64,000 bases of DNA from positions 64,501 through 128,500 of the forward strand of contig JAVTVX010000013.1 of assembly GCA_033439265.1 (NCBI GenBank). The letters are read 5' to 3'. Under the pieces are notes generated by a model. The model was given only the letters and a program-made list of their open reading frames with translations. It was not told the DNA's origin and did no database searches. Shown here piece after piece: positions 54,001-64,000 of the stretch (the first letter of the stretch is position 1; each line of letters opens with the position of its first letter). This DNA is from Dillenia suffruticosa. Its lineage: Eukaryota; Streptophyta; Magnoliopsida; Dilleniales; Dilleniaceae. The position numbers and the translations under genes were made by a program.

Positions 54001-56247
54001 GGTCTGGTTTTCACCATTCAACAAAGATCCTGCGTTTTCTCCAGTGTGTGAGCTAACGATTCTTGTAATTTTGGTGAGTGCAATGAAGATCTGTAGAATT
54101 TCATTCTTACTGCCATTGCGTTGGAAGTCTTGAATGAAGCAAGGAAAATTTTTTGCCAGATTATATTCACCTAAATTACTGATTGGTGGAAAATCAGATG
54201 CTTCTACGGTTCTACTTGTAATTTCTTCTAGCTTTGGTTTTCTTTGTAAAAAATTTGCCTACTCTTCACATGTGAGGGTCATGTGGCCGGATATGTTTGG
54301 TGTTAATATTTTCTGAGATTCATTATTATTATTATTTTTTTTTTTTTGTGGAATGTATGTGGATGGAGCTTCTTGCAAGTGGACCGGTTGTCTAGGCCTG
54401 GCCATCTGATAAAGATTTGGAATCTATTTCTAACTTTGTGCCATTTAATTGCAGCCCTAGAGGTATCATTCTTCCCCGGTATCCTGTTGATATTCTGGGA
54501 AGGTTAAAAGGTTGGCTGAAGTTATTGTTGGTTTCTCTAGGGAATTGGTGAGTCCGCAGATGCCTCACGTATTATGTCCTTTTGGGTTGGGAGTAGTTAT
54601 GCTCAAGCTTACTTGTGTGGTTGCTGATGCTGAACTTACCAAAAGGAAGCTCAGACAAACCAGAGGTTTGTCTGGTGTTGGATAGCGGAGAGCTAATTGG
54701 TAGGAACAACAGAAGTGCAGGCTGACTCACAATTTAGGGAAGCCATAAAACATGCTGATTTATTAGCTAATAAGGGAGCATAAGCATTAGTCAAACAGGT
54801 TTAGAAGAGATGGGGTTTTAGATTCTTGCCTATTGCATGCTTGTGTGATAGTTTAGGTTGTTTCTTTCAATTGGGAATAGGGATTGCTGTGGATGATTCT
54901 GGGTTGCACTGTCTTTTTTTTTTTATTTTTTTGCCATGAAGTGAATGTTGTTGTCATGGTTCTGGATTGATAACCAGTGAATTCTCAAAGGAGAGACTGT
55001 TTATGCGCTAAAAAGGCTTCAAAGTAGGAAATTACTGGGCAGACATAAAACCCACCAATATTACCGTATGCAATTTCAGCTGGCTACTGGAATAACCATA
55101 GCACATCAAGAAAAGAAAGGAAGATTGGCATTGAGACAAAAAGAAAGGGAGCCAAAGTGGGTTTTGAATTTGAAGGTTTTGGGTGGGTCCTGTCCTTGTA
55201 ACCTTAACAAGCATGTTGAAGAAGTGTTAAGGAGATGGCGTTGTGGTGAGATTTAAAACGAAATGAGTGAACCATGTAACCATGTTAGGGAGGGGACCCA
55301 AAGTGGTGGCGGTGTTTTGCTGCGGATATTTGAAATTTTAATTCAACAAGGAATGCAATCGTGGTACTTTTCTGTATGGCGATTGATTAATAAATCGATT
55401 ATGTCTTTCTAAAAGGTTTACAACAACGGCGTTAATGGACCCTTGTGTTTCCAAATTACATGATTATTTTATATATGTTTTGCTGTCCATCTTTGATATG
55501 AAAAGGATATTGCATGTGCTTGACTGAAGGGGAGAGGGATGGCATGCTTACCTTCTCTCTCTCTCTCTCTCTCTCTCCCTCTCTCTTAATGTTGAGTAAT
55601 GACAAAGGAATCTCCCATAATCGCGTATCATTACTAAAACTTGGAAGCAAGCATATCCTTGCAAATAGGAAGGTGCATTATTTTTCCTGAGACACATTTA
55701 GATCTTCATTTTCTCAATTAAACCATATTCTCAATTCTCCGTCTCCACACATTTAGATCTTCATCTTCTGAATTTGGATTTCTTCATACTGCTTCTGTAG
55801 AGATCGTTTGATTCGCTTGCTCGCTCTCTTTCTCTTTCTTTGTTTCTCTATGTCGCTTTTTGATGACTCGGTGGATTTCTATAAAATGTATGTCATGGGG
55901 TGGTCGTCATGTGAAGGGATGAGGTTGAGAAAGAAAAGGGATTGACCATTCTTTAGCTTCAGCCTTGTTTTTTTCTTTTTAGTTACTTTGGGTATCTCAA
56001 ATAAGCAGATTCTTACTACTGGTGGATCATCGTCATTGTTCATAATATATTGAGGATTCGTTTGGTTATATATATATATATATGTATGTGTATATGTTTT
56101 TGTATATGTATATATTGTGGAAATGCAAACTGAGATGGAAAGGTGTTGAGAAGCGAATCCTGATACATGATTCAGAACTGCGCAAAGTGCAAATGCTATT
56201 GACCGCGCTCCTCAACTCTCTGCTATTCCATCTGTCTACTTGGTTGG

Positions 56248-56282
56248 GTTGGGTGCCAGGGTGCCAGGGTGCCAGGGTGCCA
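56248..56282. repeat. GGGTGCCA octamer tandem repeat
   Basis: The phrase GGGTGCCA occurs four times in a row with an 8-base period, followed by a diverged end. Confidence 0.85.
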
Positions 56283-56560
56283 CTTACGATTTGTCTTTCT
56301 TTTTTTTTTGCTGACTAATAATATTTCCTAAATTCTGTGTTTGAACGATGCCTTTTTCTTTTTACAAGTTTGAATAATATTTTGTAAAATGAGATATCCA
56401 GTTCCAGATATAAAACCAAAATCATTTCTACTCATGTCACATGTGGTGCAATCTCTCTTATTACTCACGCATTCATATTAACTTTATCCAACCAACCATC
56501 GGGAATTACAAAAAACACTAATATGGAATATCAAAATGCTTCTTTCATCATACTAGGAAA

Positions 56561-56722
56561 TTTCTCATTACCAAAATAGTAATCTATTTCTCCGAAATAA
56601 ATATATTTAATTCCATATTCTTCATGCAACATCTAACAAAATATTTTCTCATTACCAAAATAGTAATCTATTTCTCCGAAATAAATATGTTTAATTCCAT
56701 AATCTTCATGCAACATCTAACA
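56561..56722. repeat. 84-bp tandem duplication
   Basis: Two copies (56561-56644 and from 56645) share TTTCTCATTACCAAAATAGT, the following CTATTTCTCCGAAATAAATA, and CTTCATGCAACATCTAACA, with very few differences. This is a recent local duplication in AT-rich spacer. Confidence 0.9.
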
Positions 56723-59700
56723 ATATATATATATATATATGTTACCGACAGTTAATTTAATAACATGTGGTGTTAAATTCCTTAACCAAGTTTCCGAGTT
56801 TAACTCGTGGGTTGGACATGAAAAAAACTACGTTAGGATGGTATTTTTCTTAAATAGGTCTATGTAAGTTCTGAATTGAATTAGTCGAAATATGACCACT
56901 TTAATTAGCTAGCATTTCTCATTACCCAAAATATCATGCAATGACTTTATATTTCGATATGCTATGTACTTTAATTTTTTTTTTTTTGTATTATACCAAC
57001 TGGTATCTGAAGTTATAGTTTAACTAATTTCGTTCGAGACTTACAATGACTCATTAAGGGAGTTACCCTCCCAATATAATATGCTTCATATCCAAATTGT
57101 GAGTCGAATTTTGAATTTTGATTAAGGTACATAACGTTTCATCTCACTAAATTAACTGATCGTTTATTAATGTACTTTAATTAGTATTTGTATAAGAGAG
57201 CTAGGATAAAATTTTAAGAAACGGAGATCGTAAAGATGTGTCTATATTAACGTGGTTTGGTTCCACTGAATGTAGCATTGAGTACCCTATGACCGAGATT
57301 CGACTCCCACTGAAAGTATCAGACCCTCATATTTATGAACGTTTTCGTTAAGATTGAGATTCGTGAAGATTTGAATAATCAGAAGATTTATTTCTTTATC
57401 AAATAATTACAAATAAGATTCATTGCATTACAGGGGTCCGCTTGGTAAGGATTGAGAGATCGAGGCGCTGAAAGGTAATTCGGTTTTTTCCTGGCTTAAC
57501 TATAATCTAGTAAATCTAATAGAATTTGGGTTCTTGCAGTCGTGGATTGTACGATCTTGAGCTATCAAACCCAATATAATCAATTACTTTTTGCACCTGG
57601 CAGCTCCTTTTTTTTCGCGTTTTTAAGCCAATACTTGTACAAGTAACATACATACGTGTGCGTATGTGTGTTCGTACAATTATTCTAAGAGGGTTGAGAC
57701 TTGCTGAAAGGATATGGGTTCCCTTTGTTTGGTTAATAGGACAAAGTTATGCTTGAATGAGTTCAATTACAAAATTAGAGAGTCTGATTTTGCTAAACCC
57801 CTCAGTTTAGAAGATGAGGGAGGGGTAATTTGGGGGAGACCAGCTTCAGCTAATTTGGACATTTTGGGAGTGCTTCCCATTGCAAGCAGAAACGACACGG
57901 GGTGCACGGGGAGCCCAACACATGCCTCCAGATTGAGGGGTGGGAGGCATCCATCAACACCAACACAATGTTGCCGTTGCAGTTTTTTTCAGACTACTAC
58001 TACTGCTACGAATACAAATTATTTCTCTCTCTCTCTCTCTCTCTCTCTAGGGGTATACAAAAAGGACACCCTTTTTCTTCCCGTGAAAGGAATTGGGTGG
58101 TGGGGTTTCCCTCCTCGGTCTGAATAAATCTCGTTTATAGGGGTTTGGTTTGGTTGTCTTTGTCAGTCATTTTCTTACCCTTAAATTCTATGCCTTTTAT
58201 GCCTTTTAGGCCCCAAATATCTTCTCGTTCCAGATTATACTCCACTAGTCTAGCTGTTTAGTCTCGTTCTCATGTCGATCCAAAACACATTAAAAGAAAA
58301 AAATGCTTCTCGAGAATTTTTTAGCACCGTAATGAGTCCACTTGACCCGTCTCTCACGTGAGAAAAGACTGACTTCTACCCATAGTTGGTCTATCGTGCT
58401 AGATTTTTTAATCAATTTTTTAAGTTTGATTCGTGACATTGATTATAAAAAAAAATTACGTTGCGAGAGTAATCCTTTTAAATAGATCACTATAAGTCTA
58501 AAACTGTATTAATCAAAATATGATTCTGTATACTGATTGATATAATACAAAAAAAAAAAGACCGGCTTCTCCCTTCCCCCAAAACGGAATCCCATCCTAT
58601 GATCTTCAATCATTTTGCTCCGTCCTGTGGGAGATATATATAATTATATGTAAATATGAACAATATTTTGTGCTGTGACTATATGGGTAAAGTATTTGAT
58701 CTTTGCTCTAGTATATAAAGGATTTCTCTTTATGGCTTATGAACGAAGGCCCTGACGGTCGACATTTGAGGTTGAACCTCATTTTACCCGACCATCGTGA
58801 AAATTTATTAATCGATGGAAGTAGGATCACAATTTTTCCCTTCTTGGGTGGTGAATACATAGCATAACAACCCCCCCCCCCCGGGGGGGTGGTTTCATTA
58901 TGTCACGGTTGCACCTAACATGCATATCGACTTTGGAGAGGGAAATATTACATCATTTCCCATTACCTTATCCTTGGGATTTAAACAGATGCTCTGTTTG
59001 GAGGACGAAATTAGTGGACAATGTTATGTGGGTTATGACTCATACCCACTCGAACGCAGAAAATGAGGCAGACGCACTCTTGCAACGGACGTTACTGCTC
59101 CTTTTTCCAAGTGTCTAAGCATTCATTTTAATTTTTGGGGCGGAGTAGCAAATTTGGAAACCCTCCCCCCGGGGGGGTTTAGACAGAGGAGAGAGAGTTG
59201 AAAAAGTTTTACGTGTAATGTAACTGAAATCCAAAACAAAATCCATTTCATTTCATTTTATCAAGAAAGAAAAAGGGGAAAGCTTCAGCATGATTCTACT
59301 TTTGCTTTGCAAGTTGAGGATGTGAGGCAAGTGGCAATGGTTGATGATGATAATAATGAGTAATTTCAATCTCACTTTCACTTGGAGCTGACTTTGTGAA
59401 AAACCAAAATTAAAAAGGTAAAGAAGACAGTCTGAGATTCCAAGTGGCTAAGCATGATAACATGTATAAATTACAATAAAATAGTATTTTTGGTTTTCAA
59501 ATATTTCTGAAAACATACAACACAAGCTAGGGATGCCACAATCATATATGTATATCAACACACAGATGCAGCTCCTTTCCTCTGTCATAACCATCTACTT
59601 AACAAACATACGCACATACATACAAACACAGAAATCAAGTAAATACGACCTATCATACACAAATGCAGAAAAACCACCACTCGCCCCCGCAAATTACATT

Positions 59701-59805
59701 GTCATTGGAAGATGGAACCTGCTAACTTGTAGCCCATGTGGGAAATGATTGCACTAAAATATAGGGAAAAAAATAATCCAAATATTAACAAACGTTGTCC
59801 TGCCC

Positions 59806-60810
59806 TTAAAGAGCATCACAGTAGCCGCCATAGGTGATGTGAGCTCTGGTGAGTGGCCCCCCTCTCACCGCTGATATTGCCTCATTCAGCTTTGTTGTCC
59901 TTTGAACCACTTGCCTTATTGCCCTCTGCTACAGTTCAATTCAGGAAACACACACTTAATACTTCAATTTGTACTTTAAAGCACTTTTGCTTTCTCAATT
60001 GACAACGTTGTATGAAACAGCAAAACAAACCTTCTCATCTGCGTAAATCTGAAAGCGCAGCTTCTGATTCTGCTGATTATGTTTGTCAGTCTGACGGCTT
60101 CCGAAGATGAGAATGCAAATGGTGGCGGCAGCAAAACCGAGGGAGCAAAGAGCACCGATCCCCGTGAACCTCCACCTCCATATGTTGAAACCACCCCCAT
60201 GTTCTTCCCACGTGATCACTTCCTTATGATCCGAATTACCTTTGGTTATCATCCTGGGACTGCTCTTGTCCTCCATGATGGCGGCTTCAGTCTTGTCAAA
60301 TTGGAAAGAACCCACCTCAATTTGAGGAAGGATTCCCCTTTTTCCCGATTTGGGGGAATCCATTTTCATGTCGACGAATTCATTATCCTTCATTTTCTTG
60401 AAGAAAACTTGGGAAACCGTGTCCTGATCGCCTTCCCCCTTCTCTGGTTGAGAGATGGCCGGCGGGGCTGGTACGATCCTCCTGATCTCAATTGGGACCT
60501 GTGTGAGTTCTTTGACCACAGCTACCTCTTCTTCATCTGGGATTTTCCCTTTCCCAACTGCAGTTTCCAACTCAAAAGGCAATTGAACCACTTGATCGGA
60601 TTTGGAATTGGGATTGGAATCGGAGACCCCTTTTGGATCAATTGGGGTTTCAACGATTTTGAAGTAGTTCATGTTAAAAACAGTTTTGGGATATTGGTAG
60701 CCATGTTGCTTGTTCGTGTTGGGGTTGGAGGAGTAAACAGTTTTGTCAGCATCTTCATGGTAATCGAACAACCCATCCTTCGGGAGTAATTCCCACCCCT
60801 CAATATCCAT
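59806..60810 (-). CDS. Single-pass membrane protein, DUF6821-like, two exons
   Basis: Exons 60810-60031 and 59928-59806 join in phase 0 to give 300 residues. The protein starts MDIEGWELLPKDGLFDYHED, a conserved opening. It then has a long acidic, low-complexity middle, a Trp-rich run FNIWRWRFTGIGALCSLGFA leading into one transmembrane helix (GALCSLGFAAATICILIFG, residues about 221-239), and a conserved basic tail in exon 2 (RQVVQRTTKLNEAISAVRGG, LTRAHITYGGYCDAL). I recognise the architecture as a plant-specific family that I believe is DUF6821; the DUF number is from memory. Role unknown. The layout suggests a tail-anchored or type II protein with a large soluble N-terminal part. Splice borders are canonical and no lesion is seen. 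Confidence 0.85.
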
Positions 60811-63800
60811 GTCCGTTGACTTGATTTTCTTTTTCTTCTTCTTCTAACGGGGAGGAGAGGTGGTTGAGGTTGAAATACAGACCGGAAGGTATCCAAATTA
60901 GAATTGAGTGTAGATGAAGATCAAAGATGGTGGCTTTCATGGGTGGTGAAGTTTTCGGTGTGACTTGTCAAGGAGGCCACGACGCATGATAAGTCTTGTT
61001 GTGCTGTGTTAGCTTAACTCGTCAATCAAGAGAGCTGAATCGGGAAAGAGATTAATAGCGATGGGCGCAGACGCAAAAGGGCAAATGCAGGAATAATATA
61101 ATTGCGATCTTGATGTGATTTTGATATGGTTGGGAAGGCTTATCCTTCCGAAAGGGTCCAGTTTGGAGGTGGCCTCACCCGGGTCCCACCTAAAGCAAAA
61201 CTTCTTCTCAACGATGGGTTCCTTGATATTTCTTTATGCCATTAAAAACATTTTGTTTTGTTTTAGTATTCAAAACAAACACTGCGTACTCACCGAATAC
61301 AACCATAGGTTGATGACATGGTAAAACTAGCAGACCCCTGCTTTGGAATTTCTCATTTAGGAATCAACCCCCAACTCTTTCTCGAGAAAACGTGGTTTAC
61401 TAGTCTATCAGTAGAATGGTTCGTATCTGTTTTCTAGAATTATTAGGATCATATCTTTTGTTTTGAGCAATAGCATTATAATTAAACTTTACTCAAACCG
61501 AGTTAATTTACTTGATAATTATTTAAGAAATAATTATTAAAATTTTCATTATTATTTATGAAAAAAGGAGGGGAGATTCTTGTAATAGTCGGAGTCCGAA
61601 ATGGGATTGAAGAAGGGTGTCGGTTGCTTTTTGAAGGAATCAACCCCCAACTCTTTCTCGAGAGAACGTGGTTTAACTGGTCTACCGGTAGAAGGGTTCG
61701 TATCTTTTTCTAGAATTATTAGGATCATATTTTTTGTTTTGAGCTATAGCATTATGATTAAACTTTACTCAAACCGAGCTCATGCGTTTTTTTCCCCCCA
61801 GTTTGTAACTTGAATATTATCCTATATATTTGGTGAATTTATTTGATAATTATTTAAGAAATAATTATTAACATTTTCATTATTATTTATGAAAAAAGGA
61901 GGGGAGATTCTTGTAATAGTAGGAGTCCGAAATGGGATCGGAAGAAAAAGGCTGGGTGTCGGTTGCTTGTTGAAGTTTGCTTGGAATGAGAATGATGAAG
62001 CGGAAGAAGAGAAGGTTGGAGTGGAAAAGAAAAAAGGTGAAGGTGAAAGCGAAAGGCTTATAATAGACTGTACTACCCCATCTCGTAAGTCAACAACTGT
62101 CCATGCCAAGCCCCCAGTATATTTTCTTGGGATTTTTTTTTTTTTTTGAGTGTCTGGCCAATAGCTGAATATATGAATATCTTATGTATGATCTGGCTTA
62201 CCCCCCTTCCCACTTGTAACATTTGAACGTGACACATGAAAACTAGGTAAAGTAACATATACAATAGAAAATATATAGAAATAAAGAGGGGAGTGCATTT
62301 GCCTGATTTCGTTTGCTGGGAGGACAGATGGGGACACTTTTGCATTTTGAATATAATCACCTACGCCATAACAACGAGCCAGGAAAGCATTCGAGTAGTG
62401 AAATCTTTAACTTCTAAATTTTATTTTTTATATTTTTCAATTTTCGAGATGGGCATGACTATAACGTGAAAATATGTAGCATTAACCAAAATAAGGTCTA
62501 TTGCAAAAGCAAAATAACCCAACCTCTCAAAATTTTTAATAAAAAGTGTGGCAACACCCTGACTTGGTTTTTGTTTGTTTGATTTAATGACAAGAAGAGA
62601 CTCTGATACAGCTTCCCTGCGCGGCCAAGCAAAATGTCGATTCATGACCAGGTTCCATACTATGTACTTGCTAAACGTACATTTAAAGTTACCTCAAAAC
62701 ACAAACACCGACTCTCTCTCTCTCTCTCTCTCTCTCCAGGTTTGTTTGTATTGTATGGCAGACACGTGTTTATAATAGGGACAGAATCTGGTCTTAGCCG
62801 CGTATGTTGCCCAATGCATGAGCTGTATTTTGTATTTTTTTTTATCGTTAGAGAATCCAAATTTCAAGACATGGTGTTATGGGTGTCAATTAGGATCCGC
62901 ATGTGTGGAGTTCTAAGGATACCCCGAAATTGCTTTCTGAGTTACAAAAATAATTTTATAATAAAGGGGTTAGATGATACCAAAATTAATTCAATAAATA
63001 CATTTACAAATGATCACTAAATAAGCTTAAACAGCATTAAGCTTGTAATAATTATTCATATGACACGTGGTCGTGAATATTTCTAATCAAGATGCCCTAT
63101 AATATTTATTTAGTTGGGCACCTCTACGAAAACTAATGTAAAATGCACATAGCGAGCAGGAAGGGGACGGCAAGACGAAGGACCAACGAGATAGATAGAA
63201 TAGAAAGCAACTGAAATCTTTATGGTTATTGGATAATGGTATCAGCGGGAAAACAACCTTAGGAAGGTAATTAAAAAAAAAAAAGGTCATGCATGAGTCA
63301 CTAAGTTGGTGTGTTTCATTTGGTGAGAGAGGACCGAGGTTATGAGTAGATTAATAGCCGAGGCCACAACATAAACCCGGACAGTGCTGCATTGAGAACG
63401 GACTGGCGATACATAAAGCTGAAGTCCCCTGCCTAAGGTCAGTAACTAGAAATACATTCCAACAGTCATCAATATGCGCGAGATGAACCCACACCACAAC
63501 TCACAATATTTCACGAGTACGCCACAAGGAGTAAATAATCTACACAATGAAGCTGTCTCAAATTTACAACCCATCACTGAACACCCCCCCCCCCCCCGGC
63601 GGGCCTTCTCAACGGAACATGAACACAATTAACCAAAAAATGGCGGACAACCACCTTAAAAGAAAACGTGTGGGGAACCAAAAAAAAAGGCAAGGGGGGT
63701 CCTCACAGCTCTCAGTTATCTTTATCAATGTTATGACTAATATAACCAAAAAAGGCATGCTATCTTGGAAACACTACAAGAAAGTAAAATTATATATTTT

Positions 63801-64000
63801 TTTTTTGTGGAGGGGGGGGGGGGGTGTCTCCCAAGGCATGTACAAACTGAAGGCTTTCTGCCATCACAATAAACCTGAGTCATCAGAGCATAAAATATTG
63901 GAGGTTAACTTGACCTTCTTGCCCATGATCTTTCTCCCAACGAGACAGAAGCAAGAAGAAGCCCATGCCCGACCACTCCTTGCACTTTCATGCAAGTTCC
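60811..64000. other. Right-end spacer with no recognised gene
   Basis: The first few hundred bases are the upstream region of the membrane-protein gene on -. After that come a tandem duplication (61360-61975), CT runs (62713-62738) and C, G and A runs near 63585, 63810 and 63271. The last 170 bases might belong to a gene beyond the window, but no family was recognised. Confidence 0.5.
61360..61975. repeat. Tandem duplication, about 276 and 340 bp units
   Basis: Unit 1 (61360-61635) and unit 2 (61636-61975) share GAATCAACCCCCAACTCTTT, CTAGAATTATTAGGATCATA, TAAACTTTACTCAAACCGAG and GAGGGGAGATTCTTGTAATA. Unit 2 has about 55 extra bases after ACCGAG that unit 1 lacks. Each unit starts beside AAGGAATC or its like, so unequal exchange is a likely cause. 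Confidence 0.88.

Larger units (their letters stand above)
54001..59805. other. Long spacer with no recognised gene
   Basis: The 5.8 kb hold the methyltransferase 3' region, a CT tract (55554-55585), GGTGCCA heptamer copies (56250-56282), a tandem duplication (56561-56722), AT tracts (56070-56083, 56727-56740), a CT tract (58021-58048) and two C-run/G-run palindromes (58871-58889, 59165-59177). The open frame at 57714-58127 runs into a CT tract and resembles no family. Confidence 0.55.

Noticed and set aside
54480-54860. Possible pol-like coding text after the methyltransferase gene
   Set aside because: No conserved motif in any frame could be confirmed.
57714-58127. A 137-codon open frame on +
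   Set aside because: It runs into a CT microsatellite and has no recognisable domain.
58900-59118. Frame containing ENEADAL, like the end of an RNase H domain
   Set aside because: Only one short motif matches, so it is not enough to call an element.
60079-60789. A 236-codon open frame on +
   Set aside because: It is antisense to exon 1 of the DUF6821-like gene, whose minus-strand product has conserved ends and a splice-joined tail.
61822-62109. A 95-codon Ser-rich frame on - that looks like a transit peptide
   Set aside because: It overlaps the tandem duplication, ends in Asn-rich AT text and has no downstream exon.
63830-64000. Possible gene end on - at the window edge
   Set aside because: The frames are short and resemble nothing I can name, and the window stops there.

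Overview
The window is nuclear DNA of a flowering plant, most likely a eudicot or magnoliid. The genes have many introns with GT-AG borders and encode plant-specific protein types. The spacers are AT-rich, full of CT/GA microsatellites, and carry decayed plant transposons. The species cannot be named from the sequence.

Left part (1-27.5 kb). A decayed copy of the snoRNP protein gene GAR1 lies on +. A glutamate dehydrogenase gene (GDH1 type, nine exons, 411 codons) lies on -; all its exons are readable but two of its introns lack a normal splice border. An old Ty3/gypsy LTR element of the Tat lineage (10127-16214, with a 5-bp target duplication) sits about 260 bp upstream of the GDH1 start codon. 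A small two-exon membrane protein gene (+) and a damaged plastid J-protein gene of DJC76 type (-) meet tail to tail near 22.3-22.6 kb.

Middle (27.5-46 kb). A fold-back element with about 450-bp inverted arms and a 9-bp direct repeat at its borders lies at 28000-28971 and looks Mutator-like. A second small inverted-repeat element follows at 29110-29586. An intact APS kinase gene (+) has a possible extra first exon that would add a plastid-targeting leader. Two LINE remnants, a GAGCTC-rich repeat and a small conserved plant gene of unknown function follow.

Right part (46-64 kb). A DUF1639 gene (-) and a 553-residue double methyltransferase gene (+) stand head to head. The latter joins a METTL2/6-type tRNA m3C domain to a Methyltransf_16-type domain. 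A single-pass membrane protein gene of DUF6821 type (-) lies near 60 kb. The rest is spacer DNA with two local tandem duplications.

The genes form no pathway; this is an ordinary plant gene neighbourhood. The contrast worth noting is that the three conserved genes in the first 27 kb carry lesions, several of them single G/C losses, while every gene from 36 to 61 kb is intact. That could mean real gene decay (for example of one duplicate copy), or local base errors in the assembly, or both.
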